5,434 nt of DNA, from positions 1 to 5,434 of the forward strand of contig CAOJHG010000176.1 in NCBI GenBank assembly GCA_948435975.1. Reading direction: 5' to 3'. The position numbers and the translations under genes are program-made. Positions 1-5,036 of this stretch are shown here, one piece after another. Origin of the DNA: an uncultured Oscillibacter sp. GTDB taxonomy: Bacteria; Bacillota; Clostridia; Oscillospirales; Oscillospiraceae. The notes below the pieces were generated by a model. The model saw only the letters and a list, made by a program, of their open reading frames with translations, was not told the DNA's origin and did no database searches. The number at the start of each line of letters is the position of its first letter. Positions within the stretch are counted from its first letter, which is position 1.

Positions 1-1
1 G

Positions 2-460
2 CGCATCGCGGGCATCTTCAAAAGCGACGACATCCAGGGCCACCAGCGCTATGCGGGCTATGCCGACGCCCTTCGGGACTGTAATCTTCCTATGGAGGAC
101 TGGCAGCTTTTCTGGTACAACACCGAGGGAAAGGCCCAGCTCCTCTCCGGCGAATTTCCAGAAGCTCTGGTTCAGGCCCTCCGCCGCTGTACCGCTGTGG
201 TGTGCTACAACGACGAGATCGCCAGCCGCCTGGAGGACTATATGATGCGCAGAGGGCTCAAGGTCCCTCAGGAATTGTCCATCGTCAGCTTTGATAACAG
301 CTTGTATAGCGACCTCTCCTGTCCCCGGATCACCTCCCTCTCTCATAAAGAGCACAACGTAGGCCGTCTGGCGGCAGAGCTGCTGATACGGCTGATGCAG
401 GGGGAACTCTGCCATTCCGAGTCCGCCCCCTGGGTGCTGATGGAGAAGGAGAGCAGCTAA
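2..460 (+). CDS. AraR/LacI-type transcriptional regulator, C-terminal part (5' end outside window)
   Basis: The visible 152 residues are the end of a periplasmic-binding-protein-like effector domain. In order they show IAGIFKSDDIQG and RYAGYADALRD near the start, then VVCYNDEIASRL in the middle, then PQELSIVSFDNS followed by PRITSLSHKEHNVGRLAAEL near the end. The last blocks are the standard C-terminal pattern of LacI/GalR sensor domains. The GIFKSDD..G block resembles AraR-type regulators, which join a GntR-like winged helix to this domain. The DNA-binding part lies outside the window, so the exact class is inferred. Such proteins are cytoplasmic repressors released by a sugar; the ligand cannot be read here. 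The reading frame is open from the first full codon and ends in TAA. No sugar-metabolism gene lies downstream, and the next gene is convergent, so its targets are probably to the left or elsewhere. Confidence 0.85.
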   Translation, partial: RIAGIFKSDDIQGHQRYAGYADALRDCNLPMEDWQLFWYNTEGKAQLLSGEFPEALVQALRRCTAVVCYNDEIASRLEDYMMRRGLKVPQELSIVSFDNSLYSDLSCPRITSLSHKEHNVGRLAAELLIRLMQGELCHSESAPWVLMEKESS

Positions 461-472
461 ACGCCGGACAAC

Positions 473-490
473 AGGGGAATCCCCTCTTCT
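473..490 (+). terminator. weak hairpin after the regulator gene
   Basis: AGGGG-AAT-CCCCT (473-485) forms a 5-bp stem with a 3-base loop, 13 bases after the regulator stop, and is followed by the pyrimidine-rich CTTCT. The stem is short and the T run is poor, so it is at best a weak terminator. The larger hairpin at 525-556 may also help stop this transcript. Confidence 0.35.
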
Positions 491-519
491 ATTACTCTAT
501 GACAAATCCGACCGAATAT

Positions 520-556
520 GAAAAAGCCCCGGCGTCCGCACTGGACCCCCGAGGCT
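520..556 (-). terminator. rho-independent terminator of the aldo/keto reductase gene
   Basis: Read on the minus strand, AGCCTCGGGGGTCC pairs with GGACGCCGGGGCT around an AGTGC loop. The stem has about 12 pairs, one G-T wobble and a small internal defect, and is followed by TTTTT (plus-strand A run 521-525). It begins about 28 bases past the stop codon at 584-586. On the plus strand the hairpin is followed only by CTTTCT, so termination in that direction would be weaker. Confidence 0.8.
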
Positions 557-583
557 CTTTCTACGCAGCTTATATTAGGAAGC

Positions 584-1729
584 TCAGTTTCCAAACACGG
601 AGGCCGCTTCCCGCATGTTCTCCATCACCGGCACACCGAAGGGGCACCGTCCCTCACAGCTTCCGCAGCCCAGGCACTCTCCGCCATGGTGGGCCAGCAC
701 GGCATAATGCTCCCGCACAGTCTCCGGCACGCTTCCTTGCGCTTTCGCCAGATTCAGGAATTTCGTCACAGAGGCCACGTCGATCCCCGCCGGGCAGGGA
801 GCGCAGTGGCCGCAGTACATACAATGTCCCTTCCAGCTAATTTTCGGCAGAGCGGCAAAGGCTTCTGCATAGTCCCGCTCGCTGCTGGGGGCCTCCTCAT
901 AGGCGATGCTGGCCTTCAGCTCCTCCAGGTTCCTGGCCCCAGACATGACGGACGCCACCGCCGGACGGGTCAACGCGTAGTTCAGGCACTGGTACAGCGT
1001 CAGAGCCCTGCCCGCCGGAGAGTATTCACTCAGCAGGTCCCCTCCGCCGAACGCCTTCATCACCGTGATACCTACCCCCAGACGCTGACAGGTCTCGTAC
1101 AGCTCCCGCCGCTGGGGGTCCATGTTCATCAGGGGCTGCGCGTAGTTCTTTTCCGCCCACAGCTCTTCCACGTCCTCCCCCGCAGGCTGAAGGTCGTAGC
1201 ACGGATTCACGCTGAACATCAATACGTCGATCAAGCCTGTGTTCACCGCCGCCAGGGCCACTTCCGGGTTGTGGCTGGAAAGGCCGGCGGACAGGATGCT
1301 CCCCTGTTTCCGCAGCTCCTGCACATAGTCCATCACGCCGCCCTGGAGCACCGTCTCCCAGTCGGCCATAGAGTCTACGTAGTGGATCATGCCAATCTCT
1401 GCATGGTCCGTCTCCAAACGCCGGAGCTGGTCCTCGAAGCCCTTCCGGACCTCCGCCAGTTCACGGGTCCGCTTATACTGGCCGTCCTTCCATATGGCAC
1501 ACACATGGGCCTGGAGGACAAATTTTTCCCGCCGTCCCCGCAGGGCCTGCCCCAGATTGGAGCGAAACTCCGGATTGGGCGTATACAGGTCGATGCAGTT
1601 GACGCCGCCGGTCTCCATGGCGTCCACCATCTCTTTGACCTGCTCATATGGTTTGTCTACGAAGCCCTCACAGCCCATGCCGATCTCGCTTACTCTCAGA
1701 CCCGTCCGGCCAAGCAGCCGATACTCCAT
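584..1729 (-). CDS. aldo/keto reductase family protein with C-terminal 4Fe-4S ferredoxin-like domain
   Basis: The 381-residue protein starts MEYRLLGRTGLRVSEIGMGC, the typical first strand of aldo/keto reductases (TIM-barrel, NAD(P)H-dependent). Other family marks are GVNCIDLY (Asp47), MIHYVDS (His116), GLSSHNPE and the cofactor-side motif SGARNLEEL near 263-271. The C-terminus adds two cysteine clusters, CxxCxxCxxCP at 303-313 and CxxCxxCxxxCP at 352-363, which likely bind two [4Fe-4S] clusters, as in ferredoxin-tailed reductases of anaerobes. It is probably a cytoplasmic oxidoreductase; the substrate is unknown. An oddity is that the usual catalytic Tyr and Lys positions appear to be Asn52 and His75. 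The start at 1729 is chosen because AGGAGG lies 7 bases upstream. A longer in-frame start at 1798 has no ribosome binding site and lies upstream of the likely promoter. The gene has its own promoter and terminator and is 112 bases downstream of popT on the same strand. Confidence 0.9.
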   Translation of the reverse strand: MEYRLLGRTGLRVSEIGMGCEGFVDKPYEQVKEMVDAMETGGVNCIDLYTPNPEFRSNLGQALRGRREKFVLQAHVCAIWKDGQYKRTRELAEVRKGFEDQLRRLETDHAEIGMIHYVDSMADWETVLQGGVMDYVQELRKQGSILSAGLSSHNPEVALAAVNTGLIDVLMFSVNPCYDLQPAGEDVEELWAEKNYAQPLMNMDPQRRELYETCQRLGVGITVMKAFGGGDLLSEYSPAGRALTLYQCLNYALTRPAVASVMSGARNLEELKASIAYEEAPSSERDYAEAFAALPKISWKGHCMYCGHCAPCPAGIDVASVTKFLNLAKAQGSVPETVREHYAVLAHHGGECLGCGSCEGRCPFGVPVMENMREAASVFGN

Positions 1730-1736
1730 AATCGTT

Positions 1737-1742
1737 CCTCCT
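1737..1742 (-). promoter_or_regulatory. ribosome binding site fixing the reductase start
   Basis: The minus strand reads AGGAGG, 7 bases before the ATG at 1729-1727. This perfect Shine-Dalgarno sequence selects this ATG over the in-frame upstream ATG at 1798. Confidence 0.9.
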
Positions 1743-1762
1743 ATGTCAGAATGAAGTATCTT

Positions 1763-1791
1763 ATCATACACCTGCTTCACCGAAAATACAA
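1763..1791 (-). promoter_or_regulatory. sigma-A type promoter for the aldo/keto reductase gene
   Basis: On the minus strand, TTGTAT (plus 1786-1791) and TATGAT (plus 1763-1768) are separated by exactly 17 bases. Transcription would start near 1756, giving a leader of about 27 bases that contains the AGGAGG. No clear terminator separates popT from this point, so some read-through from popT is possible. Confidence 0.65.
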
Positions 1792-1841
1792 GTTCCATTT
1801 GGTTAACCGGTTTATATATAATGGTATCCAGTCAAAGTCTC

Positions 1842-2666
1842 TTATTCGTTCTTCTCCAGGCGCGCCAGGAAAAAGGCCAGCAGAAACCCGCCCCCGCAGC
1901 ACAGGACTGACAGCGCAATTTCTGCCCACCCAGTGTAGTCCGCAGGGATAATCACCAGCGTAGAGGCCAGCACAAAGCCCAATATCCCATGAAACGCCGC
2001 CGAGTAATGCCGCCGGAAAAACCACGTCACCAGACGCGCCAGCAGCAGCACCGCCAGAGCCATCCCCGGCAGACTGGCGGCCAGCACCAGAAAATCCAGG
2101 TTCGCCAAGCCTTCCAGCATCGGCTGATACAATCCCAGGGCCATCATGACAGAGGAGGAGGTCATGCCGGGAATCACGACGCTCATGCCCCACAGCACGC
2201 CGCAGAAGTTATACCACCAGAAATTCGGCTCCACAGTCACATGGACCACCCGGCTCACGTAAAACAGCCCCGCAAACACCGCCAGCGCACACACAGCCAG
2301 GCTCACCCAGGAAAAGACGTTCCGCCCCTCCTTCCCCGCCTCCCGGAAGAGAGAAGGGACCGTGCCCACAATCAGTCCGATAAACAGCCACACTGTCACT
2401 GCGTCGGACAGCAAAAACGCCGCCGCAATCCCCTTCGCAAACCCCAAAAAGCCCACGCACCAGCCAAGTCCCAAGGGGAGGAACCACCGCCAGTATTTCG
2501 GCAGAGCAGTCCGGGGGCGGGTGAGAAGCTCCATAAAGGGGCGGTAGATGTCAAACACCACTGCCAGCACTCCGCCGGACACCCCAGGCAGGATTGCCCC
2601 CGCTCCAATCAAAATGCCGCACAGCAGATTCCGCAGCCAGCGCAGCACACCCTCTCGTTCCGCCAT
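1842..2666 (-). CDS. popT: DUF368 / PopT-family polyprenyl-phosphate transporter
   Basis: This 274-residue protein is largely hydrophobic, with about eight membrane-spanning or re-entrant segments. Its two halves carry related motifs: GAGAILPGVSGG at 21-32 and MSVVIPGMTSSS at 161-172. The first is the hallmark of DUF368, and the internal repeat suggests an inverted two-fold fold. Published work on DUF368 (PopT) and DedA (UptA) proteins shows that they recycle undecaprenyl phosphate across the membrane for cell-wall and surface-polymer synthesis; that function is transferred here by family. Length is normal for the family. The ATG at 2666 is chosen because GGGAG lies 8 bases upstream. The next in-frame ATG, at 2720, overlaps the -10 box of the likely promoter and would not be transcribed. 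The protein ends ARLEKNE. No envelope gene is adjacent in the window. Confidence 0.92.
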   Translation of the reverse strand: MAEREGVLRWLRNLLCGILIGAGAILPGVSGGVLAVVFDIYRPFMELLTRPRTALPKYWRWFLPLGLGWCVGFLGFAKGIAAAFLLSDAVTVWLFIGLIVGTVPSLFREAGKEGRNVFSWVSLAVCALAVFAGLFYVSRVVHVTVEPNFWWYNFCGVLWGMSVVIPGMTSSSVMMALGLYQPMLEGLANLDFLVLAASLPGMALAVLLLARLVTWFFRRHYSAAFHGILGFVLASTLVIIPADYTGWAEIALSVLCCGGGFLLAFFLARLEKNE

Positions 2667-2669
2667 CCG

Positions 2670-2680
2670 CCTCTCTCCCT
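2670..2680 (-). promoter_or_regulatory. ribosome binding site of popT
   Basis: The minus strand reads AGGGAGAGAGG ahead of CGG-ATG. GGGAG at 8 bases is the best match, and the purine-rich run gives alternative pairing registers. It supports the start at 2666. Confidence 0.7.
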
Positions 2681-2718
2681 CTTCCCCAAATAGGATGTAC
2701 CCTCTGTTTCTAACAAGC

Positions 2719-2747
2719 ATAATAGCATTTTTGCCCCCGTCTTTCAA
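2719..2747 (-). promoter_or_regulatory. sigma-A type promoter for popT
   Basis: The minus strand has TTGAAA (plus 2742-2747), a 17-base spacer and TATTAT (plus 2719-2724), preceded by TGC, an extended -10 element. The predicted start is near 2712, which leaves a leader of about 45 bases before the ATG at 2666. Confidence 0.75.
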
Positions 2748-2860
2748 TCCAATTCCACTGCGCCGCCTGAAAAAATTTCCTTCTGGCTCCAGATGCGCTT
2801 TTTGTGAGTCCTGCACAGTCTGCGCCGGACAGACGCGGGGCATTCTGGAGAAAACACCCG
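2748..2860. other. intergenic spacer between divergent promoters
   Basis: This spacer separates the popT and metNIQ promoters and holds no credible gene on either strand. It contains two short inverted repeats, TCTGG-CT-CCAGA at 2782-2793 and GTCTG-N7-CAGAC at 2818-2834, whose position would suit regulator binding. Nothing else is recognisable. Confidence 0.5.
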
Positions 2861-2889
2861 TTGACAAGAGGATTAAAACCGTGTAAATT
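2861..2889 (+). promoter_or_regulatory. sigma-A promoter of the metNIQ operon
   Basis: TTGACA (2861-2866, perfect -35 box) and TAAATT (2884-2889, 4 of 6 in the -10 box) are separated by exactly 17 bases. The expected transcription start is near 2896, about 25 bases before stem I of the T-box leader. Confidence 0.8.
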
Positions 2890-3131
2890 AGTGGGTAAGA
2901 ATCAAACAACCGCATATGGCAAAGGCAATGAAGAGAAGAGTATGCCAGAAGATACGTCACAGAGAGCCTCGGCTGCTGGGAAGAGGTACGGAAGGGCTGG
3001 CGGAACATGGTCTCGGAGCTGCACGGCCGACCGCGTTTTGTTTTACGCATAGGCCGCGACGTGTGCGCACGTAACAGCGCAGGAGTGTGCTGGCACTCTC
3101 AAAGGCCGTCTTCGTGAGGAGGCGTGCGAAC

Positions 3132-3167
3132 CAAGGTGGTACCACGGCGTATATGCGCCCGTCCTTG
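3132..3167 (+). promoter_or_regulatory. T-box antiterminator
   Basis: CAAGG (3132-3136) pairs with CCTTG (3163-3167). The 7-base bulge TGGTACC (3137-3143) comes next, then ACGGCG (3144-3149) pairs with CGCCCGT (3156-3162) with one bulged C, closing a short loop. This is the standard antiterminator shape. It uses the CCTTG bases that begin the terminator stem, so the two structures exclude each other. Confidence 0.88.
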
Positions 3168-3200
3168 AGGCTTATTACAGGCTTCAGGGATTTTTATTTT
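3163..3200 (+). terminator. T-box conditional transcription terminator
   Basis: CCTTGAGGC (3163-3171) pairs along all nine bases, with two G-T wobbles, with GCTTCAGGG (3181-3189) around a 9-base loop. ATTTTTATTTT follows. It forms when tRNA-Met is charged and stops transcription about 60 bases before metN. Confidence 0.9.
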
Positions 3201-3247
3201 GTCCGGACCCTGACGGGAAACCGGGGAATCAGCAGTTTGTCCCGGCG

Positions 3248-3254
3248 AAAGGAG
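3248..3254 (+). promoter_or_regulatory. ribosome binding site of metN
   Basis: AAAGGAG lies 5 bases before the ATG at 3260. The TTG at 3257 would also be in frame but is only 2 bases away, too close to serve as start. GTG at 3266 is possible but less well placed. Confidence 0.85.
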
Positions 3255-3259
3255 TATTG

Positions 3260-4285
3260 ATGCGCGTGAGTGAAGCGATTATTCAAATCCAGCACCTAAG
3301 CAAGACCTTCGGCGGCGGCGAGGATGCCGTTCATGCTCTGGAGGACATCAGCCTGGAGATCCAGCAGGGGGAGATTTTCGGCATCATCGGTCTTTCCGGC
3401 GCTGGGAAGTCCACACTGGTCCGCTGTATGAACCTTTTGGAGCGGCCTACAGCGGGGACCGTTCTGGTGGACGGCCAGGACCTGACCTCCCTCTCGGAAA
3501 AGGAGCTGCGGCTGGCCCGGCGGAAAATCACCATGATCTTCCAGGGATTTAACCTCCTCATGCAGCGGACCTGTCTGAAAAACGTGTGCTTCCCTATGGA
3601 GATTGCGGGGGTCCCCAGCGCCCAGGCGAAGAAGCGGGCCGGAGAACTGCTGGAGCTGGTGGGGCTGGGAGAGAAAGCCGCCGCCTACCCCGCTCAGCTT
3701 TCCGGCGGACAAAAGCAGCGGGTCGCCATTGCCCGCGCCCTTGCGACCGAGCCCAAGGTCCTTCTGTGCGACGAGGCCACCTCCGCCCTGGACCCCACAA
3801 CCACAGTTTCCATCCTGGGCTTGCTGAAGGAGCTGAACCATCGGCTCGGCGTGACGGTCGTGGTCATTACCCATCAAATGAGCGTCATTGAGGAAATCTG
3901 CTCCCGCGTGGCGATCCTGGACGGCGGCTCTGTTGCGGAAATGGGGGAAGTGCAGGAAATTTTCTCCAACCCCACCACCGACGCCGCCCGACGCCTGGTC
4001 TATCCCGGAGGCGTCAGCGCTGTCCAAATGCCCGAAAGCGCCCGGGTCGTTCGGATTTCCTTCAACGGCGGCACGGCTTACGACCCGCTGATTGCCTCTT
4101 TGGCCATCGACTGCGGCGTGAAGGTCAACATCCTGGGCGCAGACACCCGGAACGTAGGCGGCAAGGCGGTAGGCACGATGCTGCTGGGCCTCCCGGCTCA
4201 TCCCAGCGAAGCCGCCAAAGCCCTCAGCTACATCCGGGCACAGAAAAATATCACTGTAGAGGAGGTGCCGGATTATCATGAGTGA
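3260..4285 (+). CDS. metN: methionine ABC transporter ATP-binding protein MetN
   Basis: The 341-residue ATPase powers methionine import from the cytoplasmic face of the membrane. It shows Walker A GLSGAGKST at 44-52, Q-loop Gln95 in MIFQGFNLL, signature LSGGQKQR at 147-154, Walker B VLLCDEATSALD at 167-178 with Glu172 as the catalytic base, and the switch His205 in VITHQM. Residues from about 262 onward (VVRISFNGG, then VNILGADTRNVGGKAVGTML) form the C-terminal NIL/ACT-like domain. In MetN this domain binds methionine and locks the transporter when the internal pool is high. Length matches the well-studied MetN proteins (about 343). It is the first gene after the methionine T-box, and its stop codon overlaps the metI start by 8 bases. 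All ATPase motifs are intact. Confidence 0.97.
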   Translation: MRVSEAIIQIQHLSKTFGGGEDAVHALEDISLEIQQGEIFGIIGLSGAGKSTLVRCMNLLERPTAGTVLVDGQDLTSLSEKELRLARRKITMIFQGFNLLMQRTCLKNVCFPMEIAGVPSAQAKKRAGELLELVGLGEKAAAYPAQLSGGQKQRVAIARALATEPKVLLCDEATSALDPTTTVSILGLLKELNHRLGVTVVVITHQMSVIEEICSRVAILDGGSVAEMGEVQEIFSNPTTDAARRLVYPGGVSAVQMPESARVVRISFNGGTAYDPLIASLAIDCGVKVNILGADTRNVGGKAVGTMLLGLPAHPSEAAKALSYIRAQKNITVEEVPDYHE

Positions 4286-5036
4286 GTTTTTCATTAGCTT
4301 GTTTGAAGGCTGGGGCTTTCTCAAGGTCCCGGAGCAGATCGAGTACCTGTCCGATTTCGGTGCGCTTGCGTTCAACATCTGGGAAACTATTTACGTCCCT
4401 GCCCTGGCAACGCTGTTCGCCTATATCATCGGCCTGCCGCTGGGAATCATCCTGGTCACCGGCGAAGAGGGCGGCGTCTCTCCTATGCCGAAAGTGCTGA
4501 TGGATGTTTTGAATACCATCGTGAATCTGCTTCGGTCGGTTCCCTTTCTGATTCTGATGGTTATGGTAATCCCGCTTTCCCGGCTGATTTTGGGCACCAG
4601 CGTGGGCACGGCGGCGACCATTGTGCCCTTGACAGTTGCGGCGGCTCCTTATGTTGCCCGTCTGGTGGAAATCTCTTTGCGTGAGATGGACCGGGGCGTA
4701 ATAGAAGCGGCGCAGGCTATGGGCTGTTCCCCCTGGCAGATTGTGACAAAGGTCATGCTGCCGGAGTGCCGTCCGTCCCTGATTAACGGCCTGACCAATG
4801 CCTCCATCACGATTCTCGGCTACGGCGCGATGGCGGGGGCGATTGGCGGCGGCGGTTTGGGTTCAGTGGCCCTGATGCGGGGTCACGGGCGCAATCAAAA
4901 GATCGTCATGTATGCGGCGGTCATTATCCTGGTGATTCTGGTCCAGGTCATACAATCCATCGGTACTGCATGGTCTGTGAAATCGGACCGGCGTATCAAT
5001 AACAACACCAAATCGAAAAGGAGAAAATCATTATGA
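4278..5036 (+). CDS. metI: methionine ABC transporter permease MetI
   Basis: The 252-residue inner-membrane permease forms the methionine channel as a dimer. About five hydrophobic segments are visible, near 33-60, 80-104, 108-130, 171-195 and 208-232. The cytoplasmic coupling loop IEAAQAMGCSPWQIVTKVML, followed by PE, at 142-163 is the EAA motif that docks on MetN. GAMAGAIGGGGLG near 183-195 is another strongly conserved MetI stretch. It is longer than E. coli MetI (217), with an N-terminal extension of about 30 residues (FFISLFEGWGF, then KVPEQIEYL) and a basic, Asn/Lys-rich tail. The ATG at 4278 lies inside the end of metN, with GGAGGTG at 4261-4267 as its ribosome binding site, so the two are likely translated together. 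Its stop overlaps the metQ start as ATGA. Confidence 0.96.
   Translation: MSEFFISLFEGWGFLKVPEQIEYLSDFGALAFNIWETIYVPALATLFAYIIGLPLGIILVTGEEGGVSPMPKVLMDVLNTIVNLLRSVPFLILMVMVIPLSRLILGTSVGTAATIVPLTVAAAPYVARLVEISLREMDRGVIEAAQAMGCSPWQIVTKVMLPECRPSLINGLTNASITILGYGAMAGAIGGGGLGSVALMRGHGRNQKIVMYAAVIILVILVQVIQSIGTAWSVKSDRRINNNTKSKRRKSL

Larger units (their letters stand above)
2921..3200 (+). ncRNA. T-box riboswitch leader, methionine (AUG) specifier
   Basis: The leader upstream of metN has the T-box parts in order. Stem I has a purine-rich 5' strand with AGAGTAT, then GCCAG (2944-2948) pairing with CTGGC (2997-3001). Its distal arm holds CAGAGAGCC, the AG-bulge sequence, and GCTGCTGG. Just below the helix is GGAACATGG, with the specifier ATG at 3007-3009. 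Stem II follows: CGGCC (3024-3028) with GGCCG (3052-3056), then hairpin ACGTG/CACGT (3059-3072). Stem III is GAGTG/CACTC (3083-3098). The T-box sequence AAGGTGGTACCACGG is at 3133-3147, and a terminator ends at 3200. In this family, uncharged tRNA pairs with the specifier and, through its NCCA end, with UGGN. Here UGGU expects an A discriminator base, which fits bacterial tRNA-Met. Specifier and downstream genes agree, so the methionine call is strong. Confidence 0.93.

Noticed and set aside
1730..1798. In-frame extension of the reductase to an ATG at 1798
   Set aside because: It has no ribosome binding site and overlaps the likely promoter at 1763-1791. The family N-terminus MEYRLLGRTGLRVS begins at 1729 after a perfect AGGAGG.
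518..1951. Long plus-strand open frame of 477 codons opposite the reductase gene
   Set aside because: It is antisense to a gene with clear family motifs, its own promoter, ribosome binding site and terminator. The translation is rich in Arg, His, Gln and Pro with no recognisable domain, as expected of a shadow frame in GC-rich DNA.
1777..2193. Minus-strand frame of 138 codons overlapping the end of popT
   Set aside because: It is a shifted frame inside popT whose Gly/Ala/Arg-rich sequence has no family features, and the popT frame is intact through this region, so no frameshift needs explaining.
1989..2693. Plus-strand open frame opposite popT
   Set aside because: The product is a His/Gln/Arg-rich low-complexity sequence, typical of the reverse complement of a hydrophobic membrane protein gene.
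2667..3050. In-frame N-terminal extension of popT by up to 128 residues
   Set aside because: It would run through the T-box leader and both promoters. The popT -10 box lies at 2719-2724, so codons upstream of it are not transcribed from that promoter, and the DUF368 homology starts close to 2666.
2804..3145. Small open frames on both strands across the leader region
   Set aside because: They overlap the promoter and structured leader RNA, lack ribosome binding sites, and give Arg/Ser-rich products with no recognisable features.
2896..3200. SAM riboswitch upstream of metNIQ
   Set aside because: SAM-type riboswitches are common before methionine genes, but the T-box sequence, AG-bulge region and AUG specifier explain this leader fully. 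I see no S-box core.
3296..4378. Long minus-strand open frame of 360 codons opposite metN
   Set aside because: metN is certain from its ABC motifs. The antisense product has no family features, and no ribosome binding site or promoter supports it.
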